Assembly: GCA_045599965.1 (NCBI GenBank)
Contig: JAZRXA010000064.1
Span: 1 to 59,452 of the forward strand
DNA: 59,452 nt
From: RGIG5612 sp045599965
Lineage (GTDB): Bacteria; Bacillota; Clostridia; Lachnospirales; Lachnospiraceae
Direction of reading: 5' to 3'
This document shows, piece after piece, positions 1-8,431 of this stretch. The stretch's first letter is position 1; each line of letters starts with the position of its first letter. Position numbers and translations under genes: made by a program. The notes beneath the pieces are model-generated. The model saw only the letters and a program-made list of their open reading frames with translations. It did not search any database and had not been told where the DNA came from.

Positions 1-31
1 CGAATGTTTCAAATAATGCTACAATATTCAT
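1..31 (-). CDS. 5' end of an unidentified minus-strand gene (partial)
   Basis: An ATG on the minus strand at 31-29 opens a frame with no stop to the window edge (MNIVALFETF, ten codons). It is preceded by a strong AAGGAGG at the normal distance, which is why I accept it as a real start. Too little is present to name the product. It is divergent from the gene at 241, and the two share a 200-bp intergenic region with an inverted repeat. Confidence 0.5.
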   Translation of the reverse strand, partial: MNIVALFETF

Positions 32-100
32 GAGAGTAGTCCTCCTTGTTGTTTTTTTTGGTTCAAAAACATTATATCAAAGGAGAATAACTACTCTCAT
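30..100. promoter_or_regulatory. Inverted repeat over the divergent promoter region
   Basis: TGAGAGTAGT at 30-39 is mirrored by ACTACTCTCA at 91-100, and the inner CCTCCTT/AAGGAG also pair. On the minus strand the inner arm is the ribosome binding site and start of the partial gene at 31. A TATAAT on the minus strand lies between the arms. It could be an RNA hairpin hiding the RBS if transcription starts outside it, or a DNA operator if transcription starts between the arms. Confidence 0.4.
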
Positions 101-139
101 TTTATTTTTCTTATTCAACTGACAAAATCTTTACTCTAT

Positions 140-167
140 TTGACACTATAAAAATAATTTATATAAT
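140..167 (+). promoter_or_regulatory. Sigma-A-type promoter of the BKACE gene
   Basis: TTGACA at 140-145 and TATAAT at 162-167 are separated by 16 bp, about 75 bp upstream of the start codon at 241. Both hexamers are perfect consensus. Confidence 0.75.
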
Positions 168-240
168 TTTTGTATAAATAAATATACATGCACAAAATGC
201 TTATTTAATATTTAATGTGAGAATTTAGAAAGGAGAAGAT

Positions 241-1197
241 ATGGGAACGAAACTAGATAAATATGCTGATATGCATAATGCTTGGGAAACTCCAGTTATG
301 ATTGAGTCGCACATAAACGGAGTTCGCCAAAAATACATGAACCCAAATACACCAATCAGCTATGAAGAGTTAATTGATGACGCTCTAGCTTGTTGGGAGG
401 CTGGTGCTACTGCGATTCACGCTCATAATTCGGATTTAACATTACAAGGGCCTGACGCAGCTGACGACTATCGCAAAGTATTTGGGGAAGTTAAAGAAAA
501 ATACCCTGACCTATTTTGGTATCCGACAATTACACCTGTTGACCCCGAAGATGAAAGTCAATGCGGGCTTGAGCACTATGGTTTGCTTAAAGACACAGGT
601 GTATATGCAGCATGTTTAGATTCCGGTATGTCCTTGATTACCACAAACACTGATGAGGACGATGACGGAAATGAATTCCTAGAAGGAATTTCTTATGGAT
701 GGACACTTTCGCAAATTGCAAGGCAGGCAGAATATCTAAAAAAAGAAGACCTAAATGTAATTTGGGGTATCTATGATCCTGGTTTTGCTAAAGCTGCTAT
801 GTATTATATGAACTCTGGATATATTACAAAAGCAACTTGGGATTTCTACTTATTCGGAGATTACGGTCTTGCATCAACTCAGCCGATTAACGTAGCTGGA
901 ATGTCTCCAACTTATGAATCGTTATACTATTATCTGAGCATGATTGAAGACTGCAAAATAAAGATTCCATGGTTCGTTTCAATTTGGGGTGAAGGTGATG
1001 GCGAAATTCGTCGAAAGATAATAAGACGTACAATAGAACTTGGCGGACATATAAAGACTGGTTTGGAAATGTCTTACGAAAAAGATGCAAATCCAACAAA
1101 CTTAGAACTTCTTAAAGAAGCTCAAGAGATAGCCCTAGAAGTGGGACGTCCAATAGCAACGAAAGAAGAAGCTCTTAAACTCTACGGAGCAAAATAA
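241..1197 (+). CDS. Beta-keto acid cleavage enzyme (BKACE, DUF849 family)
   Basis: A 318-residue cytosolic TIM-barrel enzyme of the BKACE/DUF849 family. These enzymes transfer a C2 unit from a beta-keto acid to acetyl-CoA with a Zn ion (the archetype is 3-keto-5-aminohexanoate cleavage in lysine fermentation). The family signature HxH is visible as H60 and H62 after AGATAI, and the later GGHIKTGLE segment carries the glutamate that normally completes the metal site. The RBS AAAGGAGAAG sits just before the ATG. The start of the protein is somewhat longer and more acidic than the lysine-pathway enzyme, so the substrate cannot be inferred. No lysine-fermentation genes are near; it stands alone behind its own promoter and ends at a bidirectional terminator. 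Confidence 0.85.
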   Translation: MGTKLDKYADMHNAWETPVMIESHINGVRQKYMNPNTPISYEELIDDALACWEAGATAIHAHNSDLTLQGPDAADDYRKVFGEVKEKYPDLFWYPTITPVDPEDESQCGLEHYGLLKDTGVYAACLDSGMSLITTNTDEDDDGNEFLEGISYGWTLSQIARQAEYLKKEDLNVIWGIYDPGFAKAAMYYMNSGYITKATWDFYLFGDYGLASTQPINVAGMSPTYESLYYYLSMIEDCKIKIPWFVSIWGEGDGEIRRKIIRRTIELGGHIKTGLEMSYEKDANPTNLELLKEAQEIALEVGRPIATKEEALKLYGAK

Positions 1198-1203
1198 AAT
1201 CAC

Positions 1204-1236
1204 AAAAAAAGAACGACTTTCGAGTCGTTCTTTTTT
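1204..1236. terminator. Bidirectional intrinsic terminator
   Basis: AAGAACGACT and AGTCGTTCTT form a stem around a TTCG loop, with an A-run before and a T-run after. It serves both the plus-strand BKACE gene and the convergent minus-strand gene ending at 1255. Confidence 0.85.
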
Positions 1237-1254
1237 ACTTAAACTTTATAATTT

Positions 1255-2511
1255 TTATTTCCAATCATCTATGCTATCTAATTTTGTTGTGCCATCAAAA
1301 TTAATTAAGTATAGCATGTCTTCATTTTCATAAATTCTAACAAAAATTTCTTTTGTGCTTACATCAACAACTTCCGTGAAAATGGACTCCCAATATTCAT
1401 TTTTGTCTTGCTTTTGCTCGCGAGTCATGTTTCGAATTGGAGTTACATATTCATCCACGAAAAATTTCGTCAAATCTTCCAATTCTGGGTTTTTCATTAA
1501 ATCATATGTTGCCCAAGAAAGTTCGCCGATTATTTCGCTTCTAGGATCGAAGTGATTATTTTTGCACTCATCGTAGCCAAGATAATAACTTGAGTATTGT
1601 ATCTTACGCATTAAATCGTACATATCGCTTCTGCTATTAACATCATCTATTCCGCGTTGCAATGTAAGATATCTTCCCTCACCAGATTTAATATCTTGTG
1701 AATAAAATGCTAATTCGCTTAAATAGAAATTAGCTTGTGCGAGTGCCTTAGGGTGGTATGGCTCAAGCCAAGTATATGAATCGAGTTTATCTTCATCAAG
1801 CCAATAAATTCCATCAACAGAAAATTCAAGTAGACTAGAATTACCTAACCCATCACTTATGATAAAGCAATAATTCCAGTAATGATTTTTAGAATAAATA
1901 TCAAGTGATTTTACATACTCTTTTACATCATCTACTGTTTCACAATTCTCGCAAAAATATCTAGGAAGCTCGAACATGAAAACTCTCTCATCGGATTCTG
2001 GATTTGTTCCTTTGCAAACAAACTTATCCTCACCGTTTGGCCAATACTCTGCATGACGCATATTAACCTCAACATGTAAGCCCGCATCGTTCATAACATC
2101 GTCACACATGAACGGAAGAATTTTATACAATTCTTCTGACATTCCTTCTTTCATAAGAACATCTAAATCAGGTGAATAATCTCTACTCGTATATGCGATA
2201 CCTAGTGTTTTATATTTTCCTGCATTAGTTCTAACAATATAGGCAGCTTTATTAGAAATATTTAGGTCCATGTTACGGCCAACAAGCCTATGTCCATTTA
2301 CCATCTTCGTAACAGCTGTACATCCGCCACCATAATTATCATTTCTTTTTGCGAAGAAAGCGTCTGCATAGTCATAATCCAGTGTCGTATATTCTTCAAC
2401 TTCAAAAAGAAAATCGTCTATAAGTTCTAATTTATCGCTATATTTTTTTGAGCATCCTGGCAATATCAATAGACTTAAAGCCAAAACGAAAATCAGAATC
2501 TTTTTTGCCAT
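1255..2511 (-). CDS. Choloylglycine hydrolase/C45-C59-like Ntn-hydrolase lipoprotein
   Basis: 418 residues. An N-terminal signal peptide ends in a lipobox LPGC (C20), so the mature protein should be anchored to the outside of the membrane. After a 43-residue segment comes GGGC-T (C64), followed by R79 and D82 in GRNMDL. This is the Cys...Arg-x-x-Asp pattern of linear amide C-N hydrolases (bile salt hydrolase, penicillin V acylase, acyltransferases). Known members need Cys at the N terminus of the mature chain, so C64 implies autocleavage of the 20-63 propeptide. The RBS AAGAGG precedes the ATG. It starts 25 bp after the ABC importer gene on the same strand and is probably cotranscribed. The substrate is not deducible; an N-acyl amino acid or bile conjugate is a guess from the family and the neighbour. 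Confidence 0.7.
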   Translation of the reverse strand: MAKKILIFVLALSLLILPGCSKKYSDKLELIDDFLFEVEEYTTLDYDYADAFFAKRNDNYGGGCTAVTKMVNGHRLVGRNMDLNISNKAAYIVRTNAGKYKTLGIAYTSRDYSPDLDVLMKEGMSEELYKILPFMCDDVMNDAGLHVEVNMRHAEYWPNGEDKFVCKGTNPESDERVFMFELPRYFCENCETVDDVKEYVKSLDIYSKNHYWNYCFIISDGLGNSSLLEFSVDGIYWLDEDKLDSYTWLEPYHPKALAQANFYLSELAFYSQDIKSGEGRYLTLQRGIDDVNSRSDMYDLMRKIQYSSYYLGYDECKNNHFDPRSEIIGELSWATYDLMKNPELEDLTKFFVDEYVTPIRNMTREQKQDKNEYWESIFTEVVDVSTKEIFVRIYENEDMLYLINFDGTTKLDSIDDWK

Positions 2512-2536
2512 ATAAACCTCTTTTCTTAATACTAAT

Positions 2537-5251
2537 TTATTTTACCGTTAATTTAATTTCATTTTTCAATTCATCATCTGGATGATATCCATAATAAATA
2601 TCCTTTGCGGAATTTCGTACTAGTGTCATTAACAATTCATCCGCATCACTAGTTGGATCTAATCTTTCTCCATTATAGCAAATTGACATATTAGTTGTAT
2701 CATTTAACTGCGAATATTCAGAAATTATATTAATATCAATTTTATCTGGTAATGAAGGTATTATTATTCCAACAACAAGTTCTTCGAATATAACCTGCAT
2801 ATTCTTTACAGTTTTTGGATCAATTCTATATTTTTGTCCAAAGCTATCTATTTTTGCGCTAACAGCAATGAAGTCAAAATTACGTGAAATAATATTTTCT
2901 TCAAATACTTTTAATTTATGTATAAATTTACGTGTCTTTTCTTTTTGTGGAACATTAAATATTTGTTCCGGACTTCCTGTTTCGTAGATTTGTCCTTCGT
3001 CAATATAAAATACTCTTGTCGAAACATCTTTAGCAAATTGCATTTCATGCGTAATGATAACCATCGTGTATCCTTGCTTTGCTAAATTGCTAATAACATT
3101 TAGTATTTCTGACACTGCTGTTGGATCAAGCGCAGATGTTGGTTCATCAAGCAATATTATTTCAGGTCTCATAGCAAGAGTGCGTGCTATTGCTACTCTT
3201 TGTTTTTGACCACCTGATAATTCATTCGGATAATGCAAAACCTTTTCTGCAAGACCAACCGATTTGAGTAATTCTACTGCTGTAACGAACGCATCTTCCT
3301 TAGAAGCTTTTAATACCATCATCGGCGCAAGCATAATATTTTCTATGACAGTAAGATGTGGGAAAAGATCAAAGTTTTGAGAAACCATACCAATTTTTTG
3401 TTTTACATTTTCCTGACCTTTTGAACCTCCAATATCTTGTCCGTTTATATAAATATGTCCGCCGCTAGGTTTTTCAAGCTGAGCAAGCACTCTAAGAAAT
3501 GTTGTTTTTCCTGAGCCCGATGGTCCAATAATAGAAACAACATCTCCTTTGTTTATTTGTGCATTTACATCAGACAAAATATAATGTGCCTCTTTATACG
3601 CCTTTTTTAAGTGCTCTATTCTAATAAGTTCTGTTCCTAGATCTTCTAAATTTTGTTGTTTACTAAAAGTTTTAGCATCCTTTAGACTAAATTGTCCTCG
3701 AAGGCGTCTTGCGCGTTTTTTCGGAGATATCTTAAATTCTATCAATTCCATTAGACGCGTCAAAAGCCATGCAAGCAATATATAAATAAGTGCATTTAAT
3801 ATCAAAGGGAAAATCGCTTCATAAGTACGACTTCTAATAATATCTAATACTTTTGTTAAATCCTGAATTGCGATATATCCAACAACAGAAGTCATTTTCA
3901 TCATATTGATAAATTCAACTTTATATGCAGGAAAACAATTTAATATTGTCTGTGGAAGAATAACTTTAGCAAATGTTTGCGTATTATTTAATCCAAGACA
4001 AAAAGCTACTTCCCATTGTTCTTTGCCTATTGCATCCATTCCTGAGCGAAAGATTTCTGCAGAGTTAACTCCAAAATTAACTGAAAAACCGATAATTGCA
4101 ACAATAACGGCATTTATTTCACTTTTGGCAAAAACTATATAATAAAATACCATTAAAAGGACAACAACTGGTATTCCTTGGACAAATCTAATAAGTATGG
4201 CCATTATCTTGGCAACTACTTTATTATTGTTTCTTCTTAATGCACATACGAGCAAGCCTAAGAGAGTTCCGATAACTAAAGAACATAAAGAAATAATAAG
4301 AGTTATTGCCAAGCCAGAAAGAATTAATCTCCATCTGTTTTCTCTTATTACAGTTTTTTCAAAACTATCCTTTGTCCCTTCAATAAAACCTATCTTTTCT
4401 TCTTGATTTGTAACGATTGAAACATCTGATTTATGGCATACAAGAACTATGCCTCCGATGTAATGTGACTCTGGAAAATCTACGCTTTCTTTTCTTTCAT
4501 CCGTAATCGAAATTGAACCAGCGGCTATATCAGCTTTGCCCGAAGAAACTGCTGTTATCAACGATGAAAAATTAGCTTGGGACATTTCAACTTTTCTTTT
4601 TAATTTTTTTCCAATCATTAATAGAAGCTCAACTTCGTAGCCTGATGAATTTCCATTATCATCAACATATGCCATAGGTATTTGGGTCGAATCATGAACA
4701 AAACGTAATACTCCATTAGATGTATCGTAGCCAGTGTATTCGTCCTTGTTTATTTTCATTTTTTCAGTATCGCCCGAAAACCATTTTTCTTTGAGTTTAT
4801 CGATTGTACCATCTTCATAAAATTGTTGAATGATTTTTGAAACATCGTCTGTTAAAGGCCCATTCTTCGCCATAGAAAAACCATAGCTATCAGTTTCAAT
4901 AGCTTCCTTAAATATTTCAAAATCTTTATTCTGTGCTGTAACAAATCTTGCTACTGGTTCATCTAGCGCGATAGCATCAACATAATTGTTTCGAAGAGCA
5001 AGAATCATGCCACTGATATCATCGTAATATTTATGATTCAGGTCTGATATCGAACCATTTAATATATCGTCAAACACTGTTCCCGTTTGAGAACATACTG
5101 TTATGCCATTAAAATCCGAAACTTTAGAAAATCTTATTTTGTTATTATCAGCTGTATCTTTCTTTTCGCATCCAGTCAATAAAAAGCAAGCTAAGATAAA
5201 AGAAATAGCTAAAATAAATGCAATATATTTACTTATTTTTTTCTTTATCAC
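2537..5251 (-). CDS. Single-polypeptide amino-acid ABC importer (lipoprotein binding domain + permease + ATPase + C-terminal extra domain)
   Basis: I chose a GTG start at 5251 (904 aa) because AAGGA lies upstream and a TATAAT overlaps the longer reading. Order: signal peptide with lipobox LTGC (C28); binding-domain part resembling the second half of SBP_bac_3 (about 45-175); a part resembling the first half (about 180-290); a HisM/GlnP-type permease (about 310-520) with the EAA-like loop; a GlnQ-type ATPase (about 555-800) with GPSGSGKTT, LSGGQKQR and ILLDEPTSALD; then about 110 residues unlike ABC proteins, faintly like a degenerate HATPase_c (anti-sigma kinase) fold, with FEEL and GERLDPTS. 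All parts of a polar amino acid importer are thus in one chain. The substrate is unknown. The gene precedes the hydrolase lipoprotein at 1255, which could release amino acids for it. Confidence 0.85.
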   Translation of the reverse strand: MIKKKISKYIAFILAISFILACFLLTGCEKKDTADNNKIRFSKVSDFNGITVCSQTGTVFDDILNGSISDLNHKYYDDISGMILALRNNYVDAIALDEPVARFVTAQNKDFEIFKEAIETDSYGFSMAKNGPLTDDVSKIIQQFYEDGTIDKLKEKWFSGDTEKMKINKDEYTGYDTSNGVLRFVHDSTQIPMAYVDDNGNSSGYEVELLLMIGKKLKRKVEMSQANFSSLITAVSSGKADIAAGSISITDERKESVDFPESHYIGGIVLVCHKSDVSIVTNQEEKIGFIEGTKDSFEKTVIRENRWRLILSGLAITLIISLCSLVIGTLLGLLVCALRRNNNKVVAKIMAILIRFVQGIPVVVLLMVFYYIVFAKSEINAVIVAIIGFSVNFGVNSAEIFRSGMDAIGKEQWEVAFCLGLNNTQTFAKVILPQTILNCFPAYKVEFINMMKMTSVVGYIAIQDLTKVLDIIRSRTYEAIFPLILNALIYILLAWLLTRLMELIEFKISPKKRARRLRGQFSLKDAKTFSKQQNLEDLGTELIRIEHLKKAYKEAHYILSDVNAQINKGDVVSIIGPSGSGKTTFLRVLAQLEKPSGGHIYINGQDIGGSKGQENVKQKIGMVSQNFDLFPHLTVIENIMLAPMMVLKASKEDAFVTAVELLKSVGLAEKVLHYPNELSGGQKQRVAIARTLAMRPEIILLDEPTSALDPTAVSEILNVISNLAKQGYTMVIITHEMQFAKDVSTRVFYIDEGQIYETGSPEQIFNVPQKEKTRKFIHKLKVFEENIISRNFDFIAVSAKIDSFGQKYRIDPKTVKNMQVIFEELVVGIIIPSLPDKIDINIISEYSQLNDTTNMSICYNGERLDPTSDADELLMTLVRNSAKDIYYGYHPDDELKNEIKLTVK

Positions 5252-5287
5252 AATAATTATTTCCTTACACAATAATATTATGTTTTG

Positions 5288-5293
5288 ATTATA
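5288..5293 (-). promoter_or_regulatory. -10 element for the ABC fusion gene
   Basis: TATAAT on the minus strand, about 37 bp upstream of the chosen GTG start. No good -35 hexamer is seen at the usual distance. Its position supports the shorter start of the downstream gene. Confidence 0.5.
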
Positions 5294-5310
5294 CCATATT
5301 CTAAGTAAAT

Positions 5311-5344
5311 AAAAAAACACCTCTCGGGTTGCCGAAAGGTGTTT
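5311..5344 (-). terminator. Intrinsic terminator of the greA-lysS operon
   Basis: AAACACCT and AGGTGTTT arms with an inner CGG/CCG pair, followed on the minus strand by a T-run. It lies 20 bp after the lysS stop and just upstream of the promoter for the ABC fusion gene. Confidence 0.85.
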
Positions 5345-5363
5345 AGTGCTATAATAATGTTAA

Positions 5364-7418
5364 TTAGTAAAGTTTTGCTCCAGCAGGGATTTTACCATCT
5401 ACCATCAAGAGATTTAATCCTTCTTCGCCTTCTTCATGATGGATTGCGCTGATAATCATTCCACATGAATCGATTCCCATCATTTTTCTAGGTGGTAAGT
5501 TTGTAATCGCGATAAGTGTCTTGCCTACTAACTGCTCTGGCTCATAATATTCATGAATACCGCTTAAGATAACTCTTGGCTCATCTGTTCCATCATTCAA
5601 AACAAATTTCAAAAGTTTCTTTGACTTTGGAACTGCTTCGCACTCTAAAACTTTAACTGCTCTGAAATCAGATTTGCTAAATGTATCAAAATCAACGAAA
5701 TCCTTAAAGAGTGGTTCTATCTCTAACTTAGATAAATCTATATTTTCTCCGGTACATGCAACACATGGACTAGAAACTGTTTCTGCTTTTTTCTCTAATT
5801 TATCAGAATCAAGGCTCTTCATTGTCGGGAATAAAAGCACGTCTCTAATAGCTTGTGAATCTGTAAGAAGCATAACAAGACGGTCAATTCCATAACCAAT
5901 ACCGCCCGTAGGAGGCATACCAATTTCCAAAGCGTTAAGGAAATCTTCGTCTGTTGTGTTAGCTTCTTCATCGCCAGCTGCGAGGGCAGCTTCTTGCGCC
6001 TTAAATCTTTCTCTTTGGTCGATTGGGTCATTAAGTTCTGAATAAGCGTTGCACATCTCCCAACCGTTAATAAACAATTCAAAACGCTCAACGTAATCAG
6101 GCTCATTTGGTTTCTTCTTTGTTAAAGGAGAAATTTCAATTGGATGGTCCATAACGAAAGTAGGTTGAACCATCTTCTCCTCACAAAACTCCTCAAAGAT
6201 AAGACTAAGTATATCACCCTTTTTATGACGAGCTTCGAACTCAACGCCTTTTTCTTTTGCGATAGTTCTAGCTTCTTCTAATGAATCAACGCTATCCCAA
6301 TCGATGCCAGCATACTCTTTAACAGCCTCTCTCATAGTTACACGCTTGAAAGGTTTTCCAAAATCTATTTCAATTCCGTTATATGAAAAGCAAGTTGTTC
6401 CTAAAACTTCCTCGGCAACGAAGCGGTACATTCTTTCTGTTAAGTCCATCATGCCGTTATAGTCGGTGTAGGCTTGATAAAGTTCCATAAGTGTAAACTC
6501 AGGATTGTGGCGAGTATCTAAACCTTCGTTTCTAAATACACGACCGATTTCATAAACTCTTTCCATTCCACCTACAATAAGTCTCTTTAAGTAAAGCTCT
6601 AAAGAGATACGAAGTTTTAAGTCTTCATTAAGCGCATTAAAGTGTGTGTTAAAAGGACGAGCCGCAGCGCCACCAGCGTTTGAAACTAACATAGGAGTTT
6701 CAACTTCCATAAATCCTTCGTTATTAAGGAAGTTTCTAATAGAAGCTAAAATCTTTGATCTTTTAACAAATGTATCTTTAACTTCAGGATTCATAATAAG
6801 GTCAGTGTATCGTTGACGATATCTTAAATCCGTATTTGTAATTCCATGATATTTTTCTGGGAGGATTTGAAGACTCTTAGAAAGAAGAGTTATCTCGCTT
6901 GCATGTATCGAAATCTCTCCAGTCTTTGTTCTAAAAACATAACCCTTAACTCCATAAATATCGCCGATGTCAGCTTTTTTGAATGTTGCATAAGGTTCTT
7001 CTCCTACGCTATCTTTTGCAACGTAAACTTGAACATCACCTTTAAGGTCTCGAATGTTGCAAAACGAAGCCTTACCCATAACGCGCTTGAACATCATACG
7101 TCCTGCTATAGAAACATTAATAGGAGAAGCATCCATAATAGCTCTTCTCTCATTGTAGTCATTATTAACTACTTCTTTTGCTTCTTCTTCAGAAAGACCT
7201 TCTGTATTTACAAGTGTTCTATTTGCAAGAAGTTCTGCTTCTTTTGCTTCATAAAGAGACTTTGCATCATCTGTATGGTGAGTCTGGTCATATTTCGTAA
7301 TCTTAAAAGGATCCGCCCCAGCTTCTTGCAATGCAGAAAGCTTTTCGCGACGAACCTTTAAGAGCTGATTAACATCTTGGACTTTTTCTGTATTATTTCC
7401 TTGATTTTGATTTGACAT
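5364..7418 (-). CDS. lysS: Lysyl-tRNA synthetase, class II, with C-terminal EMAPII-like tRNA-binding domain
   Basis: 684 residues versus about 490-500 for ordinary bacterial LysRS. Residues 1-~540 carry the OB-fold anticodon domain and the class II core, with RFRNEGLDTRHNPEFT (motif 2) and GGIGYGIDRLVMLL (motif 3). After a linker containing PCVACTGE, the last ~115 residues (DFRAVKVLECEAVPKSKKLLKFVLNDG.. through LPPRKMMGIDSCGM) form a tRNA-binding domain of the EMAPII/Trbp111/MetRS C-terminal type. This domain normally raises tRNA affinity. The reaction is charging of tRNA-Lys in the cytosol. The gene follows greA by about 2 bp and is cotranscribed with it from the promoter at 7975-8003. Confidence 0.95.
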   Translation of the reverse strand: MSNQNQGNNTEKVQDVNQLLKVRREKLSALQEAGADPFKITKYDQTHHTDDAKSLYEAKEAELLANRTLVNTEGLSEEEAKEVVNNDYNERRAIMDASPINVSIAGRMMFKRVMGKASFCNIRDLKGDVQVYVAKDSVGEEPYATFKKADIGDIYGVKGYVFRTKTGEISIHASEITLLSKSLQILPEKYHGITNTDLRYRQRYTDLIMNPEVKDTFVKRSKILASIRNFLNNEGFMEVETPMLVSNAGGAAARPFNTHFNALNEDLKLRISLELYLKRLIVGGMERVYEIGRVFRNEGLDTRHNPEFTLMELYQAYTDYNGMMDLTERMYRFVAEEVLGTTCFSYNGIEIDFGKPFKRVTMREAVKEYAGIDWDSVDSLEEARTIAKEKGVEFEARHKKGDILSLIFEEFCEEKMVQPTFVMDHPIEISPLTKKKPNEPDYVERFELFINGWEMCNAYSELNDPIDQRERFKAQEAALAAGDEEANTTDEDFLNALEIGMPPTGGIGYGIDRLVMLLTDSQAIRDVLLFPTMKSLDSDKLEKKAETVSSPCVACTGENIDLSKLEIEPLFKDFVDFDTFSKSDFRAVKVLECEAVPKSKKLLKFVLNDGTDEPRVILSGIHEYYEPEQLVGKTLIAITNLPPRKMMGIDSCGMIISAIHHEEGEEGLNLLMVDGKIPAGAKLY

Positions 7419-7420
7419 TT

Positions 7421-7906
7421 TTAATCCTCGGCTTTATTAATTTCAACAACCTTGTATCTTATTTGGCCAGCAGGTGTTTCGATTTCAACAACTTCGCCAA
7501 CTTCTTTTCCCATAAGTGCTTCACCGATAGGTGATTCATATGAAATCTTTCTCTCACGTGAGTTAACTTCTTGTGTACTTACGATTTGGAAAGTTGTCTC
7601 TCTACGAGTTGCTTGGTCACGAACTTTAACCTTACTGCCCATATGTACTTTAGCGTAGTCAATTTTCTTTGTATCTAAGATTTTTGCATTTTTTATGATG
7701 TTTTCGAGTTCATCAATACGAGCTTCGATATCTCTTTGCTCGTCTTTTGCTGCATCATATTCAGCATTTTCGGAAAGGTCGCCTTGCTCCCTTGCCTCTT
7801 TAATTTTGCCTGCGATATATTTTCTTTTATTTACTTTTAAATCTTCTAATTCATCTTTTAGTTTCTTTAAACTTTGCTTTGTTAAAATGTTTACTTTTTC
7901 TGCCAT
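7421..7906 (-). CDS. greA: Transcription elongation factor GreA
   Basis: 161 residues from the ATG at 7906. This start gives the usual MAEK...LT beginning and has AAAGGTG upstream; a TTG seven codons earlier is possible but less likely. The N-terminal coiled coil contains LSENAEYDAAKDEQ, which includes the acidic tip residues that reach the RNA polymerase active site to stimulate cleavage of backtracked RNA. The C-terminal FKBP-like domain follows (SPIGEALMGKEVGE). First gene of the greA-lysS operon, an arrangement common in Firmicutes. Confidence 0.95.
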   Translation of the reverse strand: MAEKVNILTKQSLKKLKDELEDLKVNKRKYIAGKIKEAREQGDLSENAEYDAAKDEQRDIEARIDELENIIKNAKILDTKKIDYAKVHMGSKVKVRDQATRRETTFQIVSTQEVNSRERKISYESPIGEALMGKEVGEVVEIETPAGQIRYKVVEINKAED

Positions 7907-7974
7907 TTTTGTATTCACACCTTTCAAAAAACTAGCCTCCCAAGGCCTACTTATCGACCATGGAAAGCGTAAAT

Positions 7975-8003
7975 ATTGTACTTTACATACCCTTCTTTGT
8001 CAA
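7975..8003 (-). promoter_or_regulatory. Promoter of greA-lysS
   Basis: On the minus strand TTGACA (8003-7998) and TACAAT (7980-7975) are separated by exactly 17 bp. The leader to the greA ATG is about 60 nt. Confidence 0.8.
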
Positions 8004-8040
8004 TTAACCCCTTGCAAATAGTAATTTGTGAATGTCTTTT

Positions 8041-8087
8041 GGTTGTGGGGTTGGGGATGATCAAAGATAATCCCCAAACCCACAACC
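8041..8087. repeat. 22-bp-arm hairpin upstream of the greA promoter
   Basis: GGTTGTGGGG..GATC (8041-8062) pairs with GATA..CCCACAACC (8066-8087) at 20 of 22 positions around an AAA loop. Neither strand has a following T-run, so this is not a plain terminator. Its high G content stands out from the surroundings. It could be the end of an older mobile element. Confidence 0.7.
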
Positions 8088-8099
8088 TCTACTACTATC

Positions 8100-8283
8100 T
8101 CCCATTGCGTCGCCTACCGGCGCCGCCTCGCTGGCTAACGCCAGCTCCATACATAAAAATACATACCATTTTTTAGAAACATCTATTTTGGCATATATTT
8201 TTCATCAAGGTAGGCAGCAGGCGGACGAAGATGTTTTGGCGAACGAAAGTCAGCTGCCGTAGGTAGCGAAGGACGGCGCAGGG
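8100..8283. other. GC-rich, gene-free block on the left side of the IS
   Basis: About 180 bp without a credible gene, clearly richer in G+C than the rest of the window. It includes small hairpins such as GCTGGC-TAAC-GCCAGC at 8130-8145 and runs such as ACCGGCGCC. A similar GC-rich stretch (9940-9990, with ACCGGC and a trailing CCACATAAAAAAATA) lies on the other side of the IS, so the IS seems to have inserted into a pre-existing repeat-like region. Function unknown. Confidence 0.4.
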
Positions 8284-8301
8284 CCAATGTCATTAAGTTA
8301 A
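8284..8301. repeat. Left terminal inverted repeat of the IS
   Basis: CCAATGTCATTAAGTTAA. Exact reverse complement of 9922-9939. A further small palindrome (ATTGTCA...TGACAAT) follows at about 8303-8319. Confidence 0.9.
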
Positions 8302-8328
8302 CATTGTCAGAATGACAATTCTAAAGAA

Positions 8329-8363
8329 AACCAGCAGGAAAGCAAACGAATTTTCTGCTGGTT
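8329..8363 (-). terminator. Hairpin after the transposase gene
   Basis: AACCAGCAGGAAA and TTTTCTGCTGGTT form a long stem. Read on the minus strand it is followed by TTTTCTTT, as expected for the transposase transcript terminator. A smaller hairpin, AGACAGATT/AATCTGTCT, lies at about 8388-8407, nearer the stop codon. Confidence 0.6.
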
Positions 8364-8431
8364 CTGTATTTATAACACGCAAACAAGACAGATTTCAATC
8401 TGTCTAAAATTACATATTCAGTTCGTTTGAT

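Noticed and set aside
5346..5364. Extended -10 and ATG on the plus strand (TGCTATAATAATG)
   Set aside because: The frame that follows is a short antisense shadow of lysS with a stop soon after.
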